From contig CAMSZT010000012.1 in assembly GCA_947066815.1 (NCBI GenBank), forward strand, positions 22,897-86,896: DNA of 64,000 nt, given 5' to 3'. Made by a program: the position numbers and the translations under genes. This stretch comes from an uncultured Lachnotalea sp. (lineage in GTDB: Bacteria; Bacillota; Clostridia; Lachnospirales; Lachnospiraceae). Within the stretch, counting starts at the first letter, position 1, and each line of letters opens with the position of its first letter. The notes under the pieces were generated by a model. That model had not been told where the DNA came from, did not search any database, and was given only the letters and a program-made list of their open reading frames with translations. Positions 36,515 through 45,422 of the stretch are shown here, piece by piece.

Positions 36515-37219
36515 TCACCGGAAGAGCCGGTTGTTCTGGCGGCTTGGCCGCCCGCCCCGCCCGTCGATGCCGATATCAATGCCGGAGACCCGCTCGCTCG
36601 GCTGGATGATCACGGTCGTGCCCGGGTCATTGAATTCCAGAAAATAAGACTCGCCGGAGGCCTGGCCGATCAGGTTTTTCCAGCTGAGCTGGGTGCGGAA
36701 CCGCGGATCCTCCTGGCCCACGTAGAACACAAAGGCATCCGGATCCACGCTGCAGGGGGCATTCAGGACGATCGGATTCCCGTCGCACAATAATGCACAC
36801 TGCCCGGGGCCGGTGATCGTGGTGGTGAACAGACCCTTCTGGCTGATCACGCCAGCCCCCATAAACCGCACGCTGTACCGGCAGGATTCCGTAAAGGCCA
36901 GGATGTTCTCGCTCTCCGCGCTGACTCGCTCTCCATGCTGCAGATCCAGGACAACGACATGCTGGGCCAGATTGGCAAAATAGCCCACCGCCCTTCCCCG
37001 GGGCGTGACCAGCATCAGCGGAAGGTTTTCTCCCGTCAGGCGGCGGGTGATCTGTCCCATGATGGCGCTTCCCGCATTGCGCCCCGGCCCCAGCAGTTCC
37101 TTGTCAAAAGCCAGATCCCCCTGGAACCCGATCATGGCTCCCGCCTTTGTGTGAAGCCGTTCCCCGTTGTCAAATGTCACCCGCAGGGTCAGTTCGTTTA
37201 CTACCTCTAAAATTGCCAT
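36515..37219 (-). CDS. AIM24 family protein
   Basis: 234 aa, all-beta protein of the AIM24/TIGR00266-like group. Visible cues are the early KAGAMIGFQGDL, the repeated strand-turn patterns, and the tryptophan-poor glycine-rich ending SERVSGIDIGIDGRGG. AIM24-like proteins are trimeric beta-prisms with poorly known function and are often found near TerD genes. The ATG at 37219 has GGAGG upstream; the open frame continues further but overlaps the TerD stop region. It follows the TerD-like gene by 20 nt and is probably the last gene of the Ter operon. Confidence 0.8.
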   Translation of the reverse strand: MAILEVVNELTLRVTFDNGERLHTKAGAMIGFQGDLAFDKELLGPGRNAGSAIMGQITRRLTGENLPLMLVTPRGRAVGYFANLAQHVVVLDLQHGERVSAESENILAFTESCRYSVRFMGAGVISQKGLFTTTITGPGQCALLCDGNPIVLNAPCSVDPDAFVFYVGQEDPRFRTQLSWKNLIGQASGESYFLEFNDPGTTVIIQPSERVSGIDIGIDGRGGRPSRQNNRLFR

Positions 37220-37239
37220 ACTGCAGCCTCCATCATTTG

Positions 37240-38064
37240 TCAGACATCTACTCCGTATCTCCTGCACAGCCCCGCCAGGTCGTCCCCCGTGCCGTTTCCC
37301 ACAGGATTGAAACGCCATTCTTCCTTGTATCGGTAAACCTCACCCACCACCATACTGCACACATTGCTGTAATGATCCGTCAGCCGGAAACGGACCAGCT
37401 CACGGCGGGAAGCCCCGTCCACGATCCGCACATAAGTATCCGCCACATTGCCGAAATGACGGCCGTGGGCAAGAGCCTCATTGATGGTCACGATAAAAGC
37501 GATCCTGCTCACACCGGAGTTTACCTGACTGAGGCAGACCTGGATCACTTTGTCATCTGCCGGGCTGTTTCCGGGGACACCGGTCTCCAGCAGGCGGACC
37601 GCGCCGTCGGGACTGACCGGCTGATTATAGAACACAAACCAGTCGTCCCCCAAAACCTTCCCGGCCGGATCCAGGAGAAAGGCGGATACGTCCAGGTCAT
37701 ATCCCTGCCCGCCGGGGCCCAGATCCCACCCCATCCCCACCTCGATCAGATCCAGGCCGGGGGCCATCTGGGACAGGGAGGTCTTTTGTCCCTTCTGCAG
37801 GGCGGCACCGGCAGCGGGAGGATGCGGATGCCCGTAAGGTCTCCTGACCGGAGGCGGCACCGGAGTGCTCCGGGACCGGCCGGCCGGTGCCGGCCCGGAC
37901 GGCTGCGGCGCGTTCCGGACCGGTCCCGGACCGGAGGGTACCCCCCGGGAGGCAGGACGGCCCTCCTGCAGCTCCTGTACCCTTCTGGATCTCTCCACCC
38001 GGCTGTCCCTCCCCAGTTCGGAGGCACGCATCGGTTTTTTTGTCACCATTGGGATGTTTATCAT
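37240..38064 (-). CDS. TerD family protein with Pro/Arg-rich N-terminal extension
   Basis: 274 aa. The first 90 residues are disordered and rich in Pro, Arg and Gly (for example RNAPQPSGPAPAGR). A TerD domain follows (LQKGQKTSLSQMAPGL, GMGWDLGPGGQGYDLDVSAFLL, VGEVYRYKEEWRFNPVGNGTG). The calcium-site region YDLDVSAFLL is kept, but GDDEQI, usual in the middle of TerD domains, is replaced by PADDKVI. GAGGAG precedes the ATG at 38064. The extension suggests a scaffold or surface-binding role absent from the other TerD copies. Confidence 0.88.
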   Translation of the reverse strand: MINIPMVTKKPMRASELGRDSRVERSRRVQELQEGRPASRGVPSGPGPVRNAPQPSGPAPAGRSRSTPVPPPVRRPYGHPHPPAAGAALQKGQKTSLSQMAPGLDLIEVGMGWDLGPGGQGYDLDVSAFLLDPAGKVLGDDWFVFYNQPVSPDGAVRLLETGVPGNSPADDKVIQVCLSQVNSGVSRIAFIVTINEALAHGRHFGNVADTYVRIVDGASRRELVRFRLTDHYSNVCSMVVGEVYRYKEEWRFNPVGNGTGDDLAGLCRRYGVDV

Positions 38065-38204
38065 AGAAATCTCCTCACCCGGCTGACCGGCTCCTGCCCG
38101 TATCACGCCCTTTTGCAGACCGCCGGATATCATCATAACGCTGCAAACATTATACAGTATCGCTCCTGCAAATTCAACAAAAATCCCGGGGATCCCCGCA
38201 GGAA

Positions 38205-38249
38205 ATAAATGATCCGAACCCGTCTCCTGCTGGAAAAGGGTTCGGATCA
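38205..38249 (-). terminator. Terminator after the CxxC lipoprotein gene
   Basis: Perfect 12-bp stem TGATCCGAACCC/GGGTTCGGATCA (38210-38221 and 38238-38249), followed in the minus direction by a moderately T-rich run (TTTATTTCC). It lies 28 nt after the lipoprotein stop and before the TerD-like gene. Confidence 0.65.
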
Positions 38250-38276
38250 TCTGAATCCAGATTCCTCCGGCGAATC

Positions 38277-38477
38277 TTAAAAGCCCAAAGAATCCGCAAG
38301 ATCTTCAAGGCCTTTGTAACAATCGTTGCAGATCGTCATCTTCTGGCCCATGACCGTCTCCGTGTGCTTTTTCCCGGACTTTTCCTGGCTGCACAGGTCA
38401 CAGGTGAATTTCCCGCAGCCTGCGAGCGACAGGACCGTGAGCATTGCCAGCACCATGGCTAAAACCTTCTTTTTCAT
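38277..38477 (-). CDS. Small lipoprotein with two CxxC motifs
   Basis: 66 aa. Signal peptide MKKKVLAMVLAMLTVLS with lipobox SLAGC, then a tiny mature domain with CDLC and CNDC about 25 residues apart. The four Cys could bind zinc or iron or form disulphides. GGGGAAAGAGG precedes the ATG at 38477. Family unknown. It lies inside the Ter-type block, so a metal-related role is plausible but not shown. Confidence 0.72.
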   Translation of the reverse strand: MKKKVLAMVLAMLTVLSLAGCGKFTCDLCSQEKSGKKHTETVMGQKMTICNDCYKGLEDLADSLGF

Positions 38478-38583
38478 ACCTCTTTCCCCTTTCTGCTTTT
38501 GTTTCAACAGGGATTTCCCCGTTTCCTGCTCCATTATACCGTATTTAAAAAAATCTGGCAAGTGCACGGCGATCCGTTTCCTC

Positions 38584-38817
38584 TTATTTTCTCTTCTCGT
38601 TGGTCAGCAGTCTGTACACGAGTCCCGGGATGAACATCACCCCCAGAAGGACCAGCAGGACTCCAAAGCATACGGACACAGATGTGCCCGCAAAGAAAAA
38701 GGAAGGCCGGTACACGATCAGCAGGCTCCCGCAGAGAAGCCACACAAAGATCAGCAGGGCCAGGATCAGTTCATCTTTCCAGGTTTTCTTATCATTGTGG
38801 AATAAGTGAAACTCCAT
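38584..38817 (-). CDS. Small two-helix membrane protein
   Basis: 77 aa. A polar N-terminus (MEFHLFHNDKKTWKDE) is followed by two membrane helices (about 17-37 and 42-66) and a short basic tail (NEKRK). No family recognised. The start is the ATG with GGGAGG 8 nt upstream rather than the GTG three codons before it. It lies 45 nt downstream of the HAD gene and probably shares its transcript. Confidence 0.65.
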   Translation of the reverse strand: MEFHLFHNDKKTWKDELILALLIFVWLLCGSLLIVYRPSFFFAGTSVSVCFGVLLVLLGVMFIPGLVYRLLTNEKRK

Positions 38818-38862
38818 ATCCGCCACCTCCCGGTCATCTTTCCTGTCATAGCCTGTATTCTT

Positions 38863-39621
38863 TTACCGTTCTGGCACTTTCAGGCATTCCGTCAGGACAT
38901 ATTCCGAAAACAGTTCTCCTTCTCCGGCCTCGTCGGCCGGGAACCCGGCCCCAACGCTTCTGCAAAAGCCCCAGGGCGCCAGGGCCCGGTCGGCCTCCCT
39001 CAGCATGGAAAGGTCAAACTCGCTGTCCCCCGCCGCGATCACCCGGTCCGCGCCGATGTATTCCCGAAACCGCCTGACCGCATGACCTTTGCTCAGATTT
39101 CTGGGGACCACATACACCTTTGCCCCGTTCCGGAACACCTCCACCTTTGACAGGTCCAGCCTCTCCCGGAGGCTGTCTGCCGCGGCCTCCGGCTCCTCAC
39201 ATTTGGTGAAGAGGAAGAGCTCCTCGATAAACCGCAGTTCAAAGTTCCTCCTGGGATCCCGTTCCAGAAGCTCCTCCGCCAGAGCCAGCTCCTCCCGGCT
39301 CTCCCCGATGCTTTCCAGGGAGTGCCGGTACCACTCCGGATCCCGCTTTCCCTCCGTCAGCAGGACCCCGCCGTTGCAGGCCAGCACATAGGGAAAGGGG
39401 CCTGCCTGCAGGTCGATCCGCTCATATTGGGCGACGGTCCTGGTCGTGGTCGGGACCACCAGGAGCTTTTCCTTTACCGCCCTCAGGAGCCTGTGGGTCT
39501 TTTCCGTGATGAAGGACAGCTCCTTCTCCTGCCAGACCTCGACGCACCGTTTCGGGCCGCCGAGGTCATGCCTGTAGGAATAGATGAGCGTATTGTCCAG
39601 ATCCACATGTAATACTGTCAT
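38863..39621 (-). CDS. HAD superfamily phosphatase of the Ter module
   Basis: 252 aa. Motif I HVDLDNT (Asp7 nucleophile, Asp9 acid), motif II near VVPTTTRT, motif III Lys in NLSKGHAVRRF and motif IV AAGDSEFDLSML. The cap is of the Cof/sucrose-phosphatase type. Ter gene neighbourhoods commonly encode such a HAD enzyme, proposed to act on a nucleoside-like metabolite; substrate is an inference. It starts 17 nt after the P-type ATPase stop. Confidence 0.85.
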   Translation of the reverse strand: MTVLHVDLDNTLIYSYRHDLGGPKRCVEVWQEKELSFITEKTHRLLRAVKEKLLVVPTTTRTVAQYERIDLQAGPFPYVLACNGGVLLTEGKRDPEWYRHSLESIGESREELALAEELLERDPRRNFELRFIEELFLFTKCEEPEAAADSLRERLDLSKVEVFRNGAKVYVVPRNLSKGHAVRRFREYIGADRVIAAGDSEFDLSMLREADRALAPWGFCRSVGAGFPADEAGEGELFSEYVLTECLKVPER

Positions 39622-39638
39622 CTGTCTGCACCCCAGGA

Positions 39639-42272
39639 CTATTTTCTCATGACCGCCTTCCTGATCAGATCCACGGGAATGATCAGCAGCGCGAGCGCCA
39701 TGGACACCAGCAGAGCCTTTGCGTTCAGCGTCGTGGTGCTGAACACCGTGCCGCCCACCTGGATCATGATGGTCTGGAGCACAAAAACCAGGCCCATGAC
39801 CAGCACAAAATTCCGGTTCTCCCCGATGTGCTCGAACAGGTTGAACCGTTCCGACCTGGTGTTCAGGCTGTTGAAGATAATGGAATAGATAAAGAAGGCA
39901 AACATAAAGGTCTTCTCATAAAGTCCCGGATCCGCGCAGCCGGCCGGCGTCACAAAGCTGGTGATCCCCCCGATATCCTCCAGGATCAGGATCGATCCCA
40001 GGGTGATGAAAACGGAGCTGGTCCCGATGGCCGACTTCATATACCCGGTCAGGATGTTGTCCGTCCGCTTCGCGGGCGGATTCTTCATGTACCGGTCCAG
40101 AATGGGCTCCCCGCCGAAGGCCATGGCGGCAAGGGTATCCATGATCAGATTGATCCACAGGATCTGCACGATGGAGAAGGGCTCCGTCCAGCCGAGGACC
40201 GGCGCGATGATGTTCATCAGCAGCGTGCTGATGTTGACCGTGAGCTGGAAGATCAGGAATTTCCCGACGGACCTGCTCATGGTCCGGCTGTTAAGGACAC
40301 AGTCCTTGATGGAGGTCAGGCTGTTGTTGAGGATGACCACGTCGCCGGCCTCCTGGGCCACGGCGGTGCCGTCCCCCATGGCGAAGCCGATATCCGCCTG
40401 CTTTAAGGCCGGTGCGTCGTTGACGCCGTCGCCTGTCATACCGCACACGTGGTCCAGCTGCTGGGAGACGGATACCAGACGTTTCTTATCCAGCGGCTTT
40501 GCCCGGCTGACCACCCGCAGGTCCGGAAGCGCCTTCTTGAGCTCCTCATCCGACATTTCCTCCAGCTGTTCGTGGGACAGGACCACATCCTTCCCCTCAT
40601 CCTTCAGGATCCCCGCTTCTTTGGCGATGGCCACGGCCGTCTCCTCCCCGTCGCCGGTGACCATGACCACCTGGATGCCGGCGTCGGCGAGGATCTCCAC
40701 CGTCTCCACCGCGTCCGTCCGAACATCATCACGCAGGCAGAGGACCGCCATCAGCACCGTCTTCGGCCCGTCGATCTTCGCGGCAGAGAGGAGCTTCATG
40801 GTCCGCTTCGCCTGGGCGCTCATCTGTTCCTCGACCGCCTTCCTGTCCGCTTCTGTAAATTCTTTTTCCTCCCCGCCCGGAAGCATGTAGTGGGTCACCT
40901 GGCCGAGGCTCTTCTCCGTGACGCCCTTCCAGTACACCACGCCGTTCTTCAATGTGGCGGTCGCGCATTTCTTCTCCGAATCAAAGCCACTCACCTCCGC
41001 CACCCGGTCCGGATCGTTGTCCGAGACATCGTATCCGTGCTCCAGGGCGTAGGTCAGGAGCGCCCGGTCCATGTTGTTGCTGCCGATGGCCTTTCCCTCC
41101 GACACCTTGGCCAGGTTGTTGACCGTGACCGCCTCGAGGAATTCCCTGTCCTCAAGGGAAGAGACGATCTTTCCATCGCCGGTGATAAACTCCACCAGGG
41201 ACAGGTTCCCCTGGGTGATCGTCCCGGTCTTGTCGCTGAACAGGATGTTCATGTAGGCGGAATCGGAAAATGCCGCCTTGTGGCTCACCAGGATATTCTT
41301 TTTGTACATGGATTCCGTATTCATGGACTGGACCAGGCTGTTCATCATGGGCAGGCCCTCGGGCACGGCCATGATCACGATGGAAGCCATGAGCATGACG
41401 GCCTCCGCGGCCAGAAGGAGCACGGACACGGCCGTGACCGCCCCGTCCGCCCGAAGGATGCTCAGCGCCACATGGAGCACGCCGGCGATGGCCGCGGCGG
41501 ACACACCCAGCTTTCCGATCCCGGCCGCGACCGCCTCCAGTTTCAGGCTGGAGGTATCCTTCCGCTCCGCCTCCCCGTCATCCTCCGTCAGGGCCTTGTT
41601 GATCTTTCCCAGCTCCGACTCGTCGCCGATGACCGTGGCCACCAGATAGCCCTCCCCGGAGGTCACCACGGAGCCCATGAAGACCTTGCCGGAGGAGGCG
41701 TAATCCGTCGACTCCGCCTCCTCCATGGTGGACACGGCAGACTTCTTTTCATCCCTGGATTCGCCGTTTAAGGCCGCCTGCGAGACCTGGACGGCCCCTT
41801 CAAACAGTAGCCCGTCCACGGGGACCTTGTCGCCCGCCTGGATGAGCACGGTGTCGCCCTTCACGATCTCGCTGGTCAGGATGTTAAGCAGCTTCCCGTT
41901 CCGTATCACCTTGGCAAAGGTTTTGCTGTACTCCTCCTGGAGCGCTTCGCTCCTGGAGCTGTTCCGGTATTCCGAGAGGGTGCTGAAGCCGGTTGCCAGC
42001 CCGATGGCCAGGACGATGCTCACGATCTCAATCACATCATTCCCACCGCCAAGGGCAGGCACAAAGGCCCCCAGCACGGCAAGGACAATCTTAAGCACCA
42101 GCGCCGCGCACAGGACCTTGATCCAGATATCGTCAAAGGCGCCGATGAACATGGACCACAAAGACTCTGCCTCCTGCTTCGTCAGCGCGTTGGTCCCATG
42201 GCTCTGTTTACTCTCGTTTACCTGAGAGTCCGAAAGCCCTCTCATCAATTCTTCTTTGTTCATTTCAATCAT
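39639..42272 (-). CDS. Calcium-type P-type ATPase
   Basis: Cation pump of 877 aa in the P2 group. An N-terminal cation-ATPase domain, the actuator motif NGES (in place of TGES, about 169-172), PEGLP in the ion-binding fourth helix (304-308), phosphorylation site DKTGT (Asp347), and hinge motifs MVTGDG and MTGDGVNDAPALK are present. PEGLP and layout favour calcium export. A four-codon frame (MRQV) with GAGGAGG directly precedes this gene and its TGA overlaps the ATG at 42272; a second ATG three codons in is an alternative start. Ter clusters often contain the membrane protein TerC; none is seen here, and this pump may fill that role. Confidence 0.92.
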   Translation of the reverse strand: MIEMNKEELMRGLSDSQVNESKQSHGTNALTKQEAESLWSMFIGAFDDIWIKVLCAALVLKIVLAVLGAFVPALGGGNDVIEIVSIVLAIGLATGFSTLSEYRNSSRSEALQEEYSKTFAKVIRNGKLLNILTSEIVKGDTVLIQAGDKVPVDGLLFEGAVQVSQAALNGESRDEKKSAVSTMEEAESTDYASSGKVFMGSVVTSGEGYLVATVIGDESELGKINKALTEDDGEAERKDTSSLKLEAVAAGIGKLGVSAAAIAGVLHVALSILRADGAVTAVSVLLLAAEAVMLMASIVIMAVPEGLPMMNSLVQSMNTESMYKKNILVSHKAAFSDSAYMNILFSDKTGTITQGNLSLVEFITGDGKIVSSLEDREFLEAVTVNNLAKVSEGKAIGSNNMDRALLTYALEHGYDVSDNDPDRVAEVSGFDSEKKCATATLKNGVVYWKGVTEKSLGQVTHYMLPGGEEKEFTEADRKAVEEQMSAQAKRTMKLLSAAKIDGPKTVLMAVLCLRDDVRTDAVETVEILADAGIQVVMVTGDGEETAVAIAKEAGILKDEGKDVVLSHEQLEEMSDEELKKALPDLRVVSRAKPLDKKRLVSVSQQLDHVCGMTGDGVNDAPALKQADIGFAMGDGTAVAQEAGDVVILNNSLTSIKDCVLNSRTMSRSVGKFLIFQLTVNISTLLMNIIAPVLGWTEPFSIVQILWINLIMDTLAAMAFGGEPILDRYMKNPPAKRTDNILTGYMKSAIGTSSVFITLGSILILEDIGGITSFVTPAGCADPGLYEKTFMFAFFIYSIIFNSLNTRSERFNLFEHIGENRNFVLVMGLVFVLQTIMIQVGGTVFSTTTLNAKALLVSMALALLIIPVDLIRKAVMRK

Positions 42273-42335
42273 ACCTGACGCATGACCTCCTCATTCTGTC
42301 GATATTTTCCCAGGCTGCCTCCCGGAGGGTCCCGC

Positions 42336-42402
42336 CGTACCGGAAGCAGGACTTCCGGTACGACAGGAAAAAGAGGAACTATCGCACAGTAGCTCCTCTT
42401 TT
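42336..42402 (-). terminator. Terminator-like hairpins between terD and the P-type ATPase gene
   Basis: First in the minus direction comes AAAAGAGGA...TCCTCTTTT with a T-rich descending arm (42368-42402). A perfect 11-bp hairpin CGTACCGGAAG/CTTCCGGTACG (42336-42362) follows. Together they could end or reduce transcription from the terD genes into the pump gene. Confidence 0.7.
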
Positions 42403-42423
42403 CTAAAAGGACTGTAACAGATC

Positions 42424-43011
42424 CTAAATAAATCTTCTGGTAAGTTCTCCGAGGCCCGGATCGTTGGTCCCCTGGCCGATCGCATTGAACTTCCACTCGC
42501 CGTTGTAGCGGTACACCTCCCCAAAGATCATCGCTGTCATGCCGGAATAATTCTCCGTGAGGTCGTATTTGCACATCTCCGTGTTGTTCCTGGCATCCAC
42601 CAGGCGGATGAACGCATTCTGGATCAGCCCGAAATGCTGCTTTCTCTGCACGGCCTGATAGATATTGACGACGATCACGATCTTGTCATACTCCGCGGGA
42701 ACGGAGGCAAGGTCGATCACGATCTGCTCGTCATCCCCCTCGCCGGCCCCGGTGAGATTGTCGCCCATATGCTGGACCGTGCCGGATTTATGGCGGAGAT
42801 TGCCGAAAAAGACAACGTCCTTATTGTCTGTGAGCTTCCCGTTCTTTAATAAGATCGCCGAGGCGTCGCAGTCGATAGCCTGGGGCTTCGGTGCAAAGAA
42901 ACGGGCCTTCTGCTGGACCTCGTCCCATCCGAGTCCCACCACGATCCTGTTCAGACCGGCATTTTCCTTGGACAGACTGACCTTCTGTCCCTTCTGTAAA
43001 CTAACTGACAT
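42424..43011 (-). CDS. Divergent TerD family protein
   Basis: 195 aa. TerD core pattern: [42 protein letters not shown], and the end [19 protein letters not shown]. The first calcium-site loop is altered: where typical copies read DFDLDAAAF, this one has AIDCDASAI after an unusual KARFFAPKPQ insert. It may bind metal differently. Third of three adjacent terD genes, 38 nt after the previous one and followed by terminator-like hairpins. Confidence 0.9.
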   Translation of the reverse strand: MSVSLQKGQKVSLSKENAGLNRIVVGLGWDEVQQKARFFAPKPQAIDCDASAILLKNGKLTDNKDVVFFGNLRHKSGTVQHMGDNLTGAGEGDDEQIVIDLASVPAEYDKIVIVVNIYQAVQRKQHFGLIQNAFIRLVDARNNTEMCKYDLTENYSGMTAMIFGEVYRYNGEWKFNAIGQGTNDPGLGELTRRFI

Positions 43012-43049
43012 TTCCTGTCCTCCTTGTTATATCGGAATGTCCTTCCGTT

Positions 43050-43631
43050 TTATCCTACTTCCACTCCATAGTTGGCGCAGAGGGCTGCCAGACCTCCCTG
43101 GTACCCGCTCCCGATGGCATTAAACTTCCACTCGCTGCCATTCTTGTATAACTCGCCAAACACGACCGCCGTCTCGATGGAGAAATCCTCCCCCAGATCG
43201 TACCGGAGCAGCTCTTCCCCCGTCGCCTCATTGAAGATGCGCACAAAGGCATTGCTTACCTGGCCGAAATTCTGACGCCTCGCCTCCGCCTCGTAAATGG
43301 TCACGGTAAAGGCGATCTTTGTGATATTGGCGGGGACTCCGGAAAGGTCGATCTGGATCTGCTCGTCGTCGCCGTCGCCGGCCCCCGTCAAGTTGTCCCC
43401 CAGATGCCTCACCGACCCGGAGGGATGGGCGAGGTTCCCATAAAAGACAAAATCTTTCTGGTCTGAGACCCTGCCTGTGTCCGTAAGGAGAAAGGCGGCC
43501 GCATCCAGGTCAAAATCTCCTCCCGTGTCAAATCCGTTCACATCCCAGCCGATCCCCACTACAACCTTTGTGAGGCCGGGGTTTCCTTTGGTCAGACTGA
43601 CCTTCTGCCCTTTTTGTAAATTTACCGGCAT
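43050..43631 (-). CDS. terD: TerD family stress protein
   Basis: 193 aa, full-length TerD domain: [40 protein letters not shown] (calcium-binding loop), [19 protein letters not shown], and the C-terminal [20 protein letters not shown]. TerD proteins bind calcium and are linked to tellurite, oxidative and phage stress. Very similar to the copy upstream (43645-44226), indicating tandem duplication. Confidence 0.95.
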   Translation of the reverse strand: MPVNLQKGQKVSLTKGNPGLTKVVVGIGWDVNGFDTGGDFDLDAAAFLLTDTGRVSDQKDFVFYGNLAHPSGSVRHLGDNLTGAGDGDDEQIQIDLSGVPANITKIAFTVTIYEAEARRQNFGQVSNAFVRIFNEATGEELLRYDLGEDFSIETAVVFGELYKNGSEWKFNAIGSGYQGGLAALCANYGVEVG

Positions 43632-43644
43632 ATCAAAGCACCTC

Positions 43645-44226
43645 CTATGCTACCTGGATCCCATAATGCCCGCAGAGCGCGGCCAGTCCTCCCTGGAACC
43701 CGCTTCCGATGGCATTGAATTTCCACTCTCCGTTGTGTTTGTAAAGCTCCCCCACCACGACTGCCGTCTCAATGGAGAAATCCTCCCCCAGATCGTAGCG
43801 GATCAGCTCCGTTCCGTTCGTCTCGTCCACCAGGCGGATATAGGCGTTGGACACCTGGCCGAAATTCTGGCGTCTCACATCCGCGTCATAGATCGTGACG
43901 GTAAAGGCGATCCTCTCCACATTGGCCGGGACCTTGGAGAGATCCACCTGGATCTGCTCGTCGTCCCCCTCTCCCTCTCCGGTGAGGTTATCCCCCATGT
44001 GTTCCACCGAACCGCTGACATGGGACAGGTTCCCGTAAAACACAAATTCCTTCTCCGTCGGGCACTTCCCGTCGGCCCCCAGCATAAAGGCGGCGGCGTC
44101 CAGGTCGAAATCCGCGCCGGAATCGAAAGCGTTCACATCCCATCCGAGTCCGACCATGATGTTCTTAAGCCCCGGATTTCCCTTTGTCAGATCCACTTTC
44201 TGTCCTTTTGATAAATTGATCGGCAT
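43645..44226 (-). CDS. terD: TerD family stress protein
   Basis: 193 aa, canonical Ter[60 protein letters not shown], and [20 protein letters not shown]. The calcium-coordinating acidic loops are intact. It starts 40 nt after the telA stop, with AAGGAGG before ATG. First of three tandem terD genes. Confidence 0.95.
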   Translation of the reverse strand: MPINLSKGQKVDLTKGNPGLKNIMVGLGWDVNAFDSGADFDLDAAAFMLGADGKCPTEKEFVFYGNLSHVSGSVEHMGDNLTGEGEGDDEQIQVDLSKVPANVERIAFTVTIYDADVRRQNFGQVSNAYIRLVDETNGTELIRYDLGEDFSIETAVVVGELYKHNGEWKFNAIGSGFQGGLAALCGHYGIQVA

Positions 44227-44266
44227 GATGATTCCTCCTTAATAGTATATGATGGTTTCCGATTTT

Positions 44267-45421
44267 CTATTTTTTAACCGGCGGCATGTGGTACTGCCTC
44301 TCGAAATCTGCCTTGATCGCCTCCAGCCTTGCCTGATCCTCCACGCGCTTCTTCCGCGCATCCTCCTGGATCTGCCTGGTCTCCTCGATCCCGCTGGTGA
44401 TGGTCCGCCAGGTGGTCTCGAGGGTCTCGATCTGGATCGAACTTCCGGAGGCAAGCCTTGCCGTGCTCTTCGACACCTCCACCGTGTTCTGTGCATTCTT
44501 GATCAGCATCTCGTTGGTCTTCTTGTCAAGCTCCGCCAGGGACTCCGCCTGGAGCTTCTGCCTCTTTAAAAGGATCGCCTGGGCGAGAGCCTGCTTAAAG
44601 ACCGGCAGGGTGACGATAAAGGCCGAATTGATCTTCCGCACCAGGTTGTAGTTGCTGAACTCCATGGTCTTGATCATGGGAATGGACTGCATGGCCACAT
44701 TTTCCGCGATCCGAAGGTCCTGGGTCCTCTGCTCCATCATCATGAGGGCCTGGTTCAGGCTCGTCAGCTCAAACTGGATGGACTGGTCCCCGCTGGTCTC
44801 CAGATCCTGCTGCCTCTGGGCGATATAGTTCTCGATCTCCTTGCACGCCTGTTCGCCGGCGAGGATATACTTCACCAGCTCGTGGTAATAATTGACGTTC
44901 GCCTCGAACATAGTGGCCAGCTTTTTGCTGGACTGCTTGATCTCCGACTCGTACCCCTTGAGCTGGACATAGATCTTGTCGACCTCCCCGCCCATGGTGT
45001 GGTACTTTGCCAGGATCTTATCCAGCTGCTTTTTCATGTTGCCGAAAAGCTTCCCGAACAGGCCCGGATTCTCCTTGATCTCATTGATGTCAAACTGATC
45101 CATGATCTTGGCCAGCGTCTTTAACATCTCGCCGGTCTCGCTCACCTGAGACATGTTCATGCCGTTGAGCACCACGTCGGAGGCCTTTGAGATCTCCTCC
45201 GCGATCTCGGCCCCGAAGGAAACGATGGTGTCCATATTGTAGATCTCGATCGTACTGACGATCCTATCCACCTCCTCGGAATCCACCAGCTCCGCGCTCA
45301 TCTTTGCCCTGTCGGCCGCAATGTCATACTGCTCCACCACAGCGATCTCATCCTTTGTGCCGGGAAGCTCCGCCGCCGCGGGAGCCGCCGTCGTTGTTGG
45401 TCTGCCAAAATCAAGTCCCAT
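44267..45421 (-). CDS. telA: Toxic anion resistance protein TelA
   Basis: 384 aa, almost entirely helical with long coiled-coil stretches. TelA-family pattern: early MGLDFGRPTTT, ENPGLFGKLFGNMKKQLDKI, YHTMGGEVDKIYVQLKGYES, QSIPMIKTMEFSNYNLVRKI, and the end AIKADFERQYHMPP. Orthologue of B. subtilis YceH, encoded beside yceG as here. Linked to tellurite and cell-envelope stress; mechanism unclear. The start at 45421 has GAGAGGGA upstream, 1 nt after the yceG stop. Confidence 0.93.
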   Translation of the reverse strand: MGLDFGRPTTTAAPAAAELPGTKDEIAVVEQYDIAADRAKMSAELVDSEEVDRIVSTIEIYNMDTIVSFGAEIAEEISKASDVVLNGMNMSQVSETGEMLKTLAKIMDQFDINEIKENPGLFGKLFGNMKKQLDKILAKYHTMGGEVDKIYVQLKGYESEIKQSSKKLATMFEANVNYYHELVKYILAGEQACKEIENYIAQRQQDLETSGDQSIQFELTSLNQALMMMEQRTQDLRIAENVAMQSIPMIKTMEFSNYNLVRKINSAFIVTLPVFKQALAQAILLKRQKLQAESLAELDKKTNEMLIKNAQNTVEVSKSTARLASGSSIQIETLETTWRTITSGIEETRQIQEDARKKRVEDQARLEAIKADFERQYHMPPVKK

Positions 45422-45422
45422 A

